64,000 nucleotides of DNA from Acidobacteriota bacterium (GTDB taxonomy: Bacteria; Acidobacteriota; Vicinamibacteria; Marinacidobacterales; Marinacidobacteraceae), in assembly GCA_009840635.1 (NCBI GenBank), contig VXNL01000074.1, positions 7,292 through 71,291 on the forward strand. Reading direction: 5' to 3'. Made by a program: the position numbers and the translations under genes. Shown here one piece after another: positions 1 to 9,880 of this stretch; within the stretch, counting starts at the first letter, position 1; every line of letters begins with the position of its first letter. Under the pieces are notes generated by a model. That model did not search any database. It was not told the origin of the DNA and saw only the letters and a list, made by a program, of their open reading frames with translations.

Positions 1-264
1 GAGGAACATGTAGCACTAGCGGAGTCGGCTGGACGGTTACATGTAGCAATAGCCGACCCTGCGGGAGGAACATGTAGCACTAGCGGAGTCGGCTGGACGG
101 TTACATGTAGCAGTAGCCGGTCCTCCGCGAGGAACATGTAGCACTAGCGGAGTCGGCTGGACGGTTACATGTAGCAATAGCCGGTTCCCGGAGAGAAACA
201 TGTAGCACTAGCGGAGTCGGTTGGACGGCTACATGTCGCTGTAGCGGGTTCTCCGGGGAGGAAC
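1..264. repeat. 64-bp tandem repeat array with ACATGT iterons
   Basis: Four nearly identical units (starting at 1, 65, 129 and 193) and a decayed fifth from 258. Each unit holds two copies of ACATGTAGCAMTAGC, so the palindrome ACATGT lies at 6, 39, 70, 103, 134, 167, 198 and 231. Spacing alternates 33 and 31 bp, close to three helical turns, so all sites face the same side of the DNA. The array probably continues left of the window. No ORF explains it. The layout resembles protein-binding iterons or a partition-type site rather than CRISPR, because there are no variable spacers; function is unknown. Confidence 0.85.
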
Positions 265-281
265 ACGTAGACCTGCGTTCC

Positions 282-336
282 GGGCCGCCGCCCGCCTGCG
301 GCGGGCTGTGCCGGCTAAAGCCGGCGTTCCAAGCCG
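282..336. repeat. Bipartite REP-like palindrome, copy 1
   Basis: Two adjacent hairpins: CCCGCC-TGC-GGCGGG (291-305) and GCCGGCTAAAGCCGGC (310-325), then GTTCCAAGCC. Same family and orientation as the copy at 361. Directly follows the tandem array. Confidence 0.8.
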
Positions 337-360
337 TTGCGCCATCCCGGGGTATGGGGT

Positions 361-412
361 CCGGGCCGCCGCCCGCCTGCGGCGGGCTGTGCCGGCTGAA
401 GCCGGCGTTCCT
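361..412. repeat. Bipartite REP-like palindrome, copy 2
   Basis: Hairpins CCCGCC-TGC-GGCGGG (372-386) and GCCGGCTGAAGCCGGC (391-406) followed by GTTCC. Almost a direct duplicate of the element at 282. Lies 3' of the hemerythrin gene. Confidence 0.8.
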
Positions 413-449
413 GGCCGGCGCGTCGCCCGGGCGGTCGGGAGACTGGGCC

Positions 450-941
450 CTACCAGAGCTTGTGGACCGTGAGGCCCATCGCCCGCGCCGCTTCGTCGAC
501 CTTCCGGCCGAGCTCTTCCCGTCCCGTTTCGTCGAGCTGGCTACCGATCTGCCGGAAGAGTTCCACCTCCTCCATGCGGATGTGACGGCGAAGCGATGCT
601 CCGAATTCCCTCAGCAGCGAGGCGCGCTCCTGGGGCGAGGAATCCGCGAGCCGGCCGACAGTCTCCTCCATGTTCCGGTGATGAGAAATCAACTCGTCGA
701 TCAACGGATCGGAGTCGAGCACCTGCCGCAGCGCAGGGAAAAGAGCGGTCTCCTCCACCTGAAAGTGGGGGAACAGCTCCTTTTCCGCAAACCCGGCCAC
801 CTTGCCCGAGATTTCCGCCAGTCTCTCGGGTATCGGATCCACCTTGAGATAACGGTCGATGAGCACGGCCACGGCCAGGGCGTGCAGGTGATGCGCCGAT
901 AGCCGATCGATTCCGGGTGCTCGGGGCAGACTCGGGGTCAC
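450..941 (-). CDS. Hemerythrin HHE-domain protein
   Basis: A 163-residue four-helix-bundle protein expected to bind a non-haem di-iron centre. The ligand pattern is visible: H17/H18 near the N-terminus, H59 with E63 (HFQVEE), H87/H88 (SHHRNMEE) and H120 with E124 (RRHIRMEE). Stand-alone bacterial HHE proteins are linked to oxygen, nitric oxide or iron handling and cluster repair; which applies here is not shown. The GTG start lies only 7 nt after a TAGAAT box, suggesting a leaderless mRNA. It is separated from holA by a short gap and ends in REP-rich DNA. Confidence 0.85.
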   Translation of the reverse strand: MTPSLPRAPGIDRLSAHHLHALAVAVLIDRYLKVDPIPERLAEISGKVAGFAEKELFPHFQVEETALFPALRQVLDSDPLIDELISHHRNMEETVGRLADSSPQERASLLREFGASLRRHIRMEEVELFRQIGSQLDETGREELGRKVDEAARAMGLTVHKLW

Positions 942-948
942 GGTGCGA

Positions 949-954
949 ATTCTA
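949..954 (-). promoter_or_regulatory. Putative -10 box of a leaderless promoter (hemerythrin gene)
   Basis: TAGAAT on the minus strand, 7 nt before the GTG at 941. A start point the usual distance downstream would fall on the start codon. No clear -35 is seen. Confidence 0.45.
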
Positions 955-996
955 CGGGTCCAGCCCGTTTCGCCGGCATCGTTGCGGCCGGATGCC

Positions 997-2106
997 CTAA
1001 ACCCGGCGCCGCCGCGCGCCGGACGAACCCCGGCCGAGGAGCAGCGCCAACGAGGAGAGCGCCGCGCGATCCGGAACGCGGGTGGTCTTCATCCGCAGGT
1101 CCATCTCGGCAAGCTGCCGGAGCATGGCCCGGAGCTCGGCGGGACGGAAGCGGCGGGCCGCGCGCTCGAGGTCGTCGGCAACCCGGCGAGGTACGCGCAG
1201 CGCCTCGGCGAGAGGTTCATCCCCACGGTGGGCCTGGGCCAACTGGATCTGGGTGACGAGCCGGTACAGCAGGGCCATGAGCGCCTGGGGCGACTCCCCG
1301 TCGCGAAGCAGCGACTCGAGCGAAGTGAGCGCCGTCTCGGTCCGGCCCGCCTGCAACGCATCGGTGAAACGAAAGCGGTCCTGGACGCTGCCGCCGCCGA
1401 GCACCTGCTCCATGTCCGCGAGGGTGACGTCCCCACCCTCGTCGCCGGCGGCGTACACGGCGAGCTTTTCGATCTCGTTCACCTGTTGGCGCAGTTCCCG
1501 GCCGAAGCGTTCGAAGAGCAGCTCCGCGCCCTGCTCCGGCAGATTGAGGCCGCGCTCACGCGCGGTGCGGCGGATCCAGCGGGTCATGCGGGCTGGAGGC
1601 GGCGCGTCGCAATCGAGCACCAGCGCCCCTCCGCCGGAGACGGCATCGCTGAGCGAGGAGGCCAGCGCCTTCCAGTCCTTGCGTCTGCGGTCGGGGTTCC
1701 GCTCCCACTCGAGAGCGATCACGGCCCGTCCCGGCGGTCGATCGAGAAGTTCCAACACAACTCCGGCGAGCGCCGGGACGCTGGCGGGGGGCTGGGCGAT
1801 CCGCAGGCCGTTTTCGATGAGAACGACGGGGGCGCCGCTGAACGAGACCGTCCGGGTAGCGCTCACCACCTGGTCGGCGTTCGCCGTCCGGCCGTCGAAG
1901 CGGCGCAGCCGGAACGGCGCCGGCGGCTCCCCCAGATGGTGGTCGGCCAACCGGCGCAGTGTTTGCTGCCGAAGCCAGCTATCCGCGCCCGCGACGACGT
2001 AGAAGACGCCCGCCTCGGGCGCCGGCAGCCGGTCGGCCAGCTGCTCCGCCGGAACGGGTCCGAACGCGGCGAAGGTCTTCCCGAACCCGGTTTCGGCGAA
2101 GGCCAC
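997..2106 (-). CDS. holA: DNA polymerase III subunit delta
   Basis: A 369-residue clamp-loader delta subunit, which opens the beta sliding clamp during replication. The N-terminal AAA-like domain begins with VFYVVAGADSWL, the usual fold-entry motif, followed by a family-typical helical lid and C-terminal collar region. It is the last gene of the mutY-leuS-lptE-holA operon. Its GTG start overlaps the TAG stop of lptE by one base, indicating translational coupling. The lptE-holA order is common in Gram-negative genomes, which supports both calls. Confidence 0.9.
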   Translation of the reverse strand: MAFAETGFGKTFAAFGPVPAEQLADRLPAPEAGVFYVVAGADSWLRQQTLRRLADHHLGEPPAPFRLRRFDGRTANADQVVSATRTVSFSGAPVVLIENGLRIAQPPASVPALAGVVLELLDRPPGRAVIALEWERNPDRRRKDWKALASSLSDAVSGGGALVLDCDAPPPARMTRWIRRTARERGLNLPEQGAELLFERFGRELRQQVNEIEKLAVYAAGDEGGDVTLADMEQVLGGGSVQDRFRFTDALQAGRTETALTSLESLLRDGESPQALMALLYRLVTQIQLAQAHRGDEPLAEALRVPRRVADDLERAARRFRPAELRAMLRQLAEMDLRMKTTRVPDRAALSSLALLLGRGSSGARRRRV

Positions 2107-2681
2107 TAGAACCCCTCGAGAATCGCCACCAGCAGGGAATCCGCGAAAGCGCTGGCGATCCGCGAAAACGCGAGCCCCTCCCGGTCGAAAGCGGCATCGG
2201 GGTCGTCCCCGATCGAGAATTCGTCACGCAGGGTGAACTCGTCCGACTCGAAGAGCACGACGTCATCGACGACGTCGGTGAACTCCACCGTGGCGCGCAC
2301 GATGATCAGATACGTGGAGGCCGCTCCCGTCGCCGGGTCGAGCTGCGCCGGCGAGAAATCCACGCTCAGCACCGTGCCCCGCATCACCGCGTGCGCTCCC
2401 TCCTCGGTTTCCTGGACCTCGTAGCGGCCCCGCCGGTTGAACCCCTCGATGATCTGTTCCGTCATCCCCTCCTCGACCTCGGGAAAGGCGCTCTCGTTGT
2501 CGAAGGGAAGGATGGCGACGACCTGGATATGACCCGGCAGCCCGCCGCCGAGACCTGCAAGCCGGTAGCCGCATCCGGCGAAGACACCAAGGAACGCCAG
2601 CCCGCACAGCAACATTCCGGACCAGCCCCGGCGGGAGTCTCCGCCCCGGTCGCTGGCGGCGGAGCGGGCGGCGGGAATCAC
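2106..2681 (-). CDS. lptE: LPS-assembly lipoprotein LptE
   Basis: A 191-residue outer-membrane lipoprotein that partners LptD in inserting lipopolysaccharide. A hydrophobic signal sequence ends in the lipobox-like FAGCGYRL, where the cysteine would be lipidated. Then come the LptE-type segments VAILPFDNES and a region rich in beta strands. It starts at GTG overlapping the leuS stop (GTGA) and ends one base into holA. The first 20 or so residues precede the hydrophobic core, so a later start is possible. Its presence is evidence for an LPS outer membrane. Confidence 0.85.
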   Translation of the reverse strand: MIPAARSAASDRGGDSRRGWSGMLLCGLAFLGVFAGCGYRLAGLGGGLPGHIQVVAILPFDNESAFPEVEEGMTEQIIEGFNRRGRYEVQETEEGAHAVMRGTVLSVDFSPAQLDPATGAASTYLIIVRATVEFTDVVDDVVLFESDEFTLRDEFSIGDDPDAAFDREGLAFSRIASAFADSLLVAILEGF

Positions 2682-5157
2682 GACGGGCGGGCCGCCACGA
2701 AGTTCACGAGCCGGTCCGGCACCGTCACGATGCGGCGAACCTCGAGTCCCTCCAGATGGCGGCGGATCCCGGCGTTCTCCCGCGCCTGGTCGACGAGTAC
2801 CTCGCGTTCGAGGCCCGCCGGCACCTCGAGGCGGCCCCGGAGTTTTCCGTTCACCTGCAGCACCACGAGAACATGCTCCTCCCGGGCGAGATCCTCGTCA
2901 CATTCCGGCCACGGGGTCTCCACGAGCATCGTCTCGCCTCCCAGCCGCTCCCAGAGTTCCTCCGTGAGGTGGGGCGCCATGGGGTTGAGGAGCGAGATGA
3001 CCGTTTCCACCGCCTCGCGCACCGTCCGCCGGGAGGCTTCGCTGACCGCCTCCGGAAGGCGATGCGAAAAGGCGGAGGTCAATTCCATGACGGCGGCGAT
3101 CGCGGTATTGGGGTGGATGCGTTCCTGGAGGTCGCGGGTCACCCGCCGAATCGTCTGATGGGTCTTGCGGCGGAGCGCCACGTCTTCGGGCGTGAAGTCC
3201 TCGTCCCCGGCCGGTAGCGGGGTGGAGGCCACCCACTCCGCGTCCCCGGGGATCATCCGTTCGAGCCGTCGCAGGAAGCGCGCCGGCCCGGAGAGACGGG
3301 CATCGGTCCAGTCCATCTCCTTTTCCGGAGGCGATTCGAAGAGGACGTAGAGACGGATCGCGTCGGCTCCGTGGCGTTCCACCACGGCGTCCGGATCCAC
3401 GATGTTGCCTTTGCTCTTGGACATCTTGGCGCCGTCCTTGATGACCATTCCCTGACTCAGTTGGCGGACCACCGGTTCATCGGTTCCGGCCAGCCCGAGA
3501 TCGCGCATCATCTTGGTCCAGAAGCGGCAGTAGATGAGGTGCAGGATGGCGTGCTCGACGCCGCCGATATAGAGATCGATGGGGAACCACTCGCGCGCCT
3601 TCCCGGCGTCGAAAGGCGCCCGGTCGTTTTGCGGATCGAGATAACGGTAGAAGTACCAGGACGAATCCACGAAGGTGTCCATGGTGTCGGTCTCCCGGCG
3701 GGCGGCACAACCGCAGCGCGGGCAGTCCACCCGGAGCCAGGACTCGATCTTCGAGAGCACCGACCCTCCCATGCCCGTGATCTCGACGTCGCGCGGCAGC
3801 TCCACCGGGAGGTCGTCTTCGGGCACCGGGACTTCGCCGCATTCCCCGCAATGGATCATCGGAATGGGCGTGCCCCAGTAACGCTGCCGGGAAATCCCCC
3901 AGTCGCGGAAGCGCCAGGCGATCCTGGGCTCGCCGTAACCGCCTTCGCGGGCGTGCTCCGCCATCGCGGTCTTCGCCTCCTCCGTGGGCAAGCCGCTGAA
4001 CGGGCCGGAATCCACCACCGTCCCGTAGTCCACGAAGGCGCTGTCCTCCGCCGCCGCGCCGTCGGCATCGTTCGGGATGACGACGGTCCGGATCTCGATC
4101 CCGTAGGTCTTCGCGAACTCGTAGTCCCGTTCGTCGTGGGCGGGAACCGCCATCACGGCGCCGGTCCCGTACTCCATGAGCACGTAGTCGGCGACGAAGA
4201 CCGGGATCTCTTCTCCCGAGAACGGGTTCACCGCCCGGAAGCCGGTGTTCACCCCGGTCTTCCCGGTGTCGCCGGTCGGGTGGCTCTCACCGGCGTGCGC
4301 GGCGGCAGCGGCGCGGACGTAGTCGGCCACTTCCGGGTTTTGGGCCGCGATGGCCTGGGCCGCGGCATGACGGGGAGCGAGGACCAGCGCGGTCGCGCCA
4401 TAGATGGTGTCCACCCGGGTGGTGAACACCGGGACGTCGCCCGCGTCGCTCAGCGCCGGGATGCGGAAGCGGATCTCCGCACCTTCCGAACGCCCGATCC
4501 AGTTGCGCTGCAGCACCAGCACCTTGTGCGGCCAGCCGGGCATCCGATCCATCTCGTCGAGCAGCTCGTCGGCATAGTCGGTGATGCGCAGAAACCACTG
4601 GGGGAGCTCCCGCTCCTCGACCACCGCCTCGCAGCGCCAGCACCGGCCGGCCTCGACCTGCTCGTTGGCGAGCACGGTTTCGCAACCCGGGCACCAGTTG
4701 ACCGTGCCGTTCTTACGGTAAGCGAGCCCGCGCTCCCACATCTTCAGGAAGAACCACTGGTTCCAGCGGTAGTAGGACGAATCGCAGGTGGCGAACTCGC
4801 GTTCCCAGTCGTAGCTGAACCCGAGCCGGCGGAGCTGGCGCCGCATGTGGTCGATGTTCTGCGTGGTCCAGTCCGCCGGATGAGCTCCGCGCTGGAGCGC
4901 CGCGTTCTCCGCCGGCAAGCCGAGCGCGTCCCATCCGATGGGATGCATCACCGTGAAACCGTTCCGCCGGTAGAAGCGGGCGACCACGTCGCCGATGGAG
5001 TAGTTGCGCACGTGGCCCATGTGGATCCGCCCGGATGGATACGGCAGCATCTCGAGGCAGTAGAAGCGCCGCCCCTCCGGCAGGTCCGGTGTACGGAACG
5101 AACCCTCCCGTTCCCAGCGGTCCTGCCACTTGGTTTCGACGCGTTCGTGAAAGGTGC

Positions 5158-5161
<4 letters not shown>
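2678..5161 (-). CDS. leuS: Leucyl-tRNA synthetase
   Basis: A full-length 827-residue class I aminoacyl-tRNA synthetase that charges tRNA-Leu. The class I signatures are present: a HIGH-type motif (HMGH) near residue 48 and KMSKS in GAKMSKSKGN. The CP1 editing domain lies between them, with the zinc-type cysteine clusters CPGCE and CWRC. The anticodon-binding domain and C-terminal extension complete the protein. It starts at ATG, overlapping the mutY stop (ATGA), and its own stop overlaps the lptE start, so it sits inside a tightly coupled operon. Confidence 0.97.
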
Positions 5162-6336
<1,175 letters not shown>

Positions 6337-6412
6337 CGCGGTCGAAGGCCGCGAAACTCCGAAGACTATGGGGGTGAACGGGCCGCCGCGACGGCAAGAC
6401 GGAAGCGGTCTC

Positions 6413-6418
6413 TACGAT
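6413..6418 (+). promoter_or_regulatory. Putative -10 box upstream of a small ORF
   Basis: TACGAT 6 nt before the ATG at 6425, the same arrangement as at rocF and ribD. Confidence 0.35.
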
Positions 6419-6424
6419 ATGACC

Positions 6425-6535
6425 ATGATCGTCCGTTGGAGAGATGCGCCGTACCGCGCGCCTCGGCGCCGCGGGCGAAGACCCGGCCCTTGTCAGGACG
6501 GCCGTGGTTCACGCCCGGGAGGGAACAGGCAGTGA
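6425..6535 (+). CDS. Small arginine-rich ORF coupled to the downstream gene
   Basis: Thirty-six codons starting MIVRWRDAPYRAPRRR and ending at a TGA that overlaps the next gene's GTG (GTGA). A TACGAT box sits 6 nt before the ATG. The GTGA overlap and promoter placement suggest a translated leader peptide, but no homologue is recognised and the arginine bias is also what random GC-rich DNA would give. Could equally be 5' UTR. Confidence 0.3.
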   Translation: MIVRWRDAPYRAPRRRGRRPGPCQDGRGSRPGGNRQ

Positions 6536-6915
6536 CGGAACAGGACGTTCGGCAATGGCTCGACGAGTACGGCCGCGCCTGGGTCGAGGGCGACCCGGAG
6601 CAGGCGGCGGCGCTGTTTACCGGCACGGCGGTCTATCGGGTAACCCCCTTCGCCAGCCCCATGAAGGGGCGGCCGGCAATACGGAAGTACTGGCAGGAGG
6701 GGGCGGCCGACGCCCAGGAGAACGTTGAGTTCTCCGCGCAGGTCTGGGCCGTCGTGGACCAAACGGCGATTGCGGGTTGGCAGGCCGGCTTCACGCGAAA
6801 AGGCTCCGGAGCCCGGGTCGAGCTCGACGGGACGTTCCGACTGACATTCGCCGCCGAACGGGGCGCTTTACGGTGCGCGCGCCTCGAAGAGTGGTGGCAT
6901 CACAGGGAGTCTTGA
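6532..6915 (+). CDS. SnoaL-like / NTF2-fold protein
   Basis: A 127-residue single-domain protein with the cone-shaped NTF2/SnoaL fold expected from an N-terminal helix (DVRQWLDEYGRAWVEGDPEQ) and the typical AALFTGTAVYRVTPF and GRPAIRKYWQEGA segments. This fold serves isomerases, cyclases and non-enzymatic binding proteins, so the substrate is not predictable. The GTG start at 6532 has a good ribosome site (GGAGGG at 6518-6523). Monocistronic, or preceded by a tiny coupled ORF. It faces the convergent M20 peptidase gene. Confidence 0.75.
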   Translation: MTEQDVRQWLDEYGRAWVEGDPEQAAALFTGTAVYRVTPFASPMKGRPAIRKYWQEGAADAQENVEFSAQVWAVVDQTAIAGWQAGFTRKGSGARVELDGTFRLTFAAERGALRCARLEEWWHHRES

Positions 6916-7010
6916 AGCCTGGACCGGTCCAACCGCGCCGCCGGCCATCCGCGTCGTCAACGGCGCGCGACTCCATCCGTCCGGGATGCCGTCGGCGCGA
7001 GAAACGCCGG

Positions 7011-8024
7011 CTAGAGGAGTGCGTGGGCGATCCGTTGGTAGTAGCCGACGGCGTCCACCAGGTCGCTCTTCAGCACGTGTTCGTGAGCCGTGTGCGCGTC
7101 GTGGATGCTGCCCGGCCCGATGAGCAGCGGCGTGCCCCAGGAAGGCATGAAGGGGATGTCGGTCGAATACGACATCGGGGCCACCTCGAAGCCGGGCAGC
7201 GTCCGGCAGAAGACCGCGTCGTTCTGGCCGACGTGTTCGAAACCGAGGTTGTCGTCGGCGGACAGGATCGCTTCGAGGCGGCGTCGCGCCGGTTCCGCTT
7301 CCCCGACGAGCCGCCAGTAGAGGGTGGCCTCGGCCGCGGGAGCGAGGACGTTCCCCGCGACCCCGCCCGAGATGACTCCCACGTTCAGGGTCGCCGGGCC
7401 GAGCACGTCGCTCTTCCCCCAGTCGAGCGACTGGAGGTGGGCGATGGTCGCGAGCAGGCGATGGATCGCGGAGTCTCCCGCTTCGGGATAGGCGGAGTGG
7501 GCGGCTTTCCCGCGCGCCCGGATCCGCACCCGGAGCGTACCCTTGTGGCCGCTCGCCATGAGCCCTTCCGTGGGCTCGCCGCAGACGAGGTGGATCCCTT
7601 CCCCGGTGGCCCCGGGACCGCGCGCTTCGAGGTAGATGGCTCCGGCGCTGTCCACCTCCTCCCCGACCGTGAAGGCCATCCCGAACCCGGAGACCCCGTC
7701 CTCGCGCAGCCGCCGGGCCGCAAAGAGCATGGCCGCCAGGATGCCCTTGGCGTCGCAGGAACCGCGCCCGGCGATGTGGGTCCCGGTCTCGCTCGAAGGG
7801 AAGAACGGCGGCACCGTATCCAGATGGGTGCAGTACCAGAGGCGCGTCGGGCCGTCCCCGGCGCGCGCGATCAGGTTCGGCCGGCCGGGAGCGGCCTCAT
7901 CGAACTCGACATCGAGTCCGATGGCCTCGAGATCGGCGCCGACGCGCTCGGCGACGGCTTGTTCGTCGCCGGTGACCGAGGGGATATCCACGATCTCGCG
8001 CAGATACCGAAAGAGATCTTCCAT
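7011..8024 (-). CDS. M20-family metallopeptidase / deacylase
   Basis: A 337-residue di-zinc amidohydrolase of the ArgE/DapE/carboxypeptidase G2 group. Visible motifs: THLDTV (first metal ligand), GRGSCDAKG (bridging aspartate), VGEEVDSAG (catalytic glutamate) and GEPTEG, with the dimerisation domain around residues 165-270. Substrates in the family include acetyl-ornithine, acetyl-lysine, succinyl-diaminopimelate and dipeptides; none can be chosen here. ATG start, only 5 nt after fabF, so it is probably the last gene of the fatty-acid operon despite having no obvious lipid role. Confidence 0.85.
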   Translation of the reverse strand: MEDLFRYLREIVDIPSVTGDEQAVAERVGADLEAIGLDVEFDEAAPGRPNLIARAGDGPTRLWYCTHLDTVPPFFPSSETGTHIAGRGSCDAKGILAAMLFAARRLREDGVSGFGMAFTVGEEVDSAGAIYLEARGPGATGEGIHLVCGEPTEGLMASGHKGTLRVRIRARGKAAHSAYPEAGDSAIHRLLATIAHLQSLDWGKSDVLGPATLNVGVISGGVAGNVLAPAAEATLYWRLVGEAEPARRRLEAILSADDNLGFEHVGQNDAVFCRTLPGFEVAPMSYSTDIPFMPSWGTPLLIGPGSIHDAHTAHEHVLKSDLVDAVGYYQRIAHALL

Positions 8025-8029
8025 TCGCG

Positions 8030-9277
8030 TCAGGACATCTCCGGGTGCCGGAACAGCAGGGATACGTTCGTGCCGCCGAACCCGAAGGAGTTGGAGAGCA
8101 CGCTCCTCACCGTCGCGGGCCGGGCGGTGTTGGGGACGTTGTCCAGATCGCAGTCGGGGTCGGGGGTCTCGTAGTTGATCGTCGGCGGCAGCACCTGATG
8201 GCGCAGCGTCAGACAGGAAATGCCGGCCTCCAGTCCGCCGGCGCCACCGAGCAGGTGTCCCGTCATGGACTTCGTGGAACTGACCGCGAGCCGATCGGCG
8301 TGCCCTCCGAACACCCGCCGAATGGCCGCCGTTTCGATGCGGTCGTTCAGGGGCGTGGAGGTGCCGTGTGCGTTCACCGCGTCCACGTCTTCCGGCGAAG
8401 CTCCCGCTTCGGCGAGCGCCGCCTGCATCACCCGGACCGCGCCACCCCCGTCCTCCGCCGGCGCGGTGATGTGGAAGGCGTCGCCGCTCATGCCGTAACC
8501 GAGCACCTCCGCGTAGAGCGCGGCGCCCCGCGCCAGCGCCCGCTCGCGCTCCTCCAGGATGAGGATGCCCGCTCCCTCACCCACCACGAAGCCGTCCCGG
8601 TCCCGGTCGAACGGGCGGGAGGCGCGTTCGGGCTCATCGTTCCGCGTGGAGAGCGCCTTCATCGAGGCGAATCCGCCGATGCACATCGGCGTAATCGTCG
8701 CCTCCGCGCCCCCGGCGACCATGACATCGGCGTGGCCGTAACGGACAAGGCGGAAAGCTTCTCCCACCGCGTGGGCACCGGCGGAACACGCCGTCGCCAT
8801 CGCTGAATTGGGTCCCCGGGCGCCCAGTCGGATCGACACCCAACCGGCGGCCAGATTCACCACCATCGCCGGCACGAAGAAAGGAGAGATGCGGCGCGGA
8901 CCCTTTTCGAGCAGCTTGCGGTGCTCTCGCTCGATCGTCTCGAAACCGCCGATTCCCGAAGAAATGATCACCCCGACGCGATCCGGATGTTCTAGCGGAG
9001 ATTCCAGTCCGGCATCTTCGGCCGCGAACAGCGAGGCCGCGAGCGCGTACTGGATGAAAGTATCCATCTTGCGCGCGTCGCGCCGGTCCGCGTAGTCGAG
9101 CGGATCAAAACCCTTGACCTCGCACGCGATGCGCGAAGAGAAGTCGGAGGCGTCGAAACGCGTGACGTGACCGGCGCCGGAACGGCCCGCCATCAGACCG
9201 TCCCAGGTCTCCCGGGTCCCGATGCCCAGGGGGGACACGAGGCCCACCCCCGTGACCACCACCCGACGCGTTGTCAT
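8030..9277 (-). CDS. fabF: 3-oxoacyl-ACP synthase II
   Basis: A 415-residue condensing enzyme for chain elongation in type II fatty acid synthesis. The Cys-His-His active site is visible: TACSAG (nucleophile), NAHGTSTPLND and KSMTGHLLGGAGG. Thiolase-fold signature segments run throughout. It is downstream of acpP, but the 264-bp gap between them is largely filled by a structured repeat element (9322-9500), unusual inside a fab operon. Starts at ATG; length is normal for FabF. Confidence 0.96.
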   Translation of the reverse strand: MTTRRVVVTGVGLVSPLGIGTRETWDGLMAGRSGAGHVTRFDASDFSSRIACEVKGFDPLDYADRRDARKMDTFIQYALAASLFAAEDAGLESPLEHPDRVGVIISSGIGGFETIEREHRKLLEKGPRRISPFFVPAMVVNLAAGWVSIRLGARGPNSAMATACSAGAHAVGEAFRLVRYGHADVMVAGGAEATITPMCIGGFASMKALSTRNDEPERASRPFDRDRDGFVVGEGAGILILEERERALARGAALYAEVLGYGMSGDAFHITAPAEDGGGAVRVMQAALAEAGASPEDVDAVNAHGTSTPLNDRIETAAIRRVFGGHADRLAVSSTKSMTGHLLGGAGGLEAGISCLTLRHQVLPPTINYETPDPDCDLDNVPNTARPATVRSVLSNSFGFGGTNVSLLFRHPEMS

Positions 9278-9321
9278 CGCCGTTGCGGTCCGGCCGGCGC
9301 TGGCGGTGCGCCGGCTGTTAA

Positions 9322-9500
9322 CAGCCTGTGGTGAAACCCACGTGAGCGCCGAGAGCGGCGAGGCACCCGCCTGACAAGGCGCGTGAGGGAGGAATACCGG
9401 GCGTATTCCGACCGAAACGCAACGTAGAGCGCCTCGCAGAGGCGCGGTTCAGGCGGGATGCATCGCCGCTCGAACGCCGCGTGGGTTTTGCCACAGGCTG
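9322..9500 (+). repeat. Structured interspersed element, copy 1
   Basis: A 179-bp member of a five-copy family. The ends are complementary (CAGCCTGTGG...AAACCCACG against CGTGGGTTTTGCCACAGGCTG). Inside are CGCCG-AGAG-CGGCG, CGCCT-GACA-AGGCG, GGAATAC-CGGGC-GTATTCC, GCGCCTC-GCA-GAGGCGC and GCGG/CCGC around GATGCATCG. It lies between acpP and fabF, antisense to both. Short ORFs read through it are not considered genes. Confidence 0.9.
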
Positions 9501-9541
9501 CTGAGGCCCAGCGGTGCCGCAGGGGCAATACCCGCGCTCCC

Positions 9542-9823
9542 TCAGTTGATGCGCTGCTCGATGAAAGCGACTGCATCGCCGACGGTCTGGATCCGCTCTG
9601 CCTGATCCTCCGAGATGTCAATCCCGAACTGCTCCTCAAGCGCCATCATCAGCTCGACCATATCCAGGGAATCGGCGCTGAGGTCGCCGACGAAGGTGGC
9701 CTCCGGGGTGACCTCGTCGGGGGATACGGAGAGCTGTTCACAGATGAGTTCCCGGACGCGCTCGTCCACCGGGAGCTCTTCCGGCTCCGGAGCGCCATCC
9801 GCTTCCCTGGCTTTGTCGGACAT
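9542..9823 (-). CDS. acpP: Acyl carrier protein
   Basis: A 93-residue acidic helical carrier that bears growing acyl chains on 4'-phosphopantetheine. The attachment serine lies in [12 protein letters not shown], followed by the conserved [10 protein letters not shown] helix. An N-terminal extension of about 15 acidic, proline-rich residues precedes the usual four-helix core. Located between fabG and fabF as in most fab clusters. Confidence 0.95.
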   Translation of the reverse strand: MSDKAREADGAPEPEELPVDERVRELICEQLSVSPDEVTPEATFVGDLSADSLDMVELMMALEEQFGIDISEDQAERIQTVGDAVAFIEQRIN

Positions 9824-9880
9824 AGGTCTTACTCCTGTCTCTTGGTCCTCCGCGCCTGCCGGTGATCCGGCGGCGTGGGG

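Noticed and set aside
1..264. CRISPR array
   Set aside because: Units are nearly identical across their whole 64 bp, with no unique spacers and no cas genes.
9274..9639. Short ORFs reading through the structured element (also near 30250, 38000, 58676 and 62876)
   Set aside because: The recurring peptides (such as RVREEY and YSDRNA) come from the repeat itself in different frames; base pairing, not the protein, is conserved.
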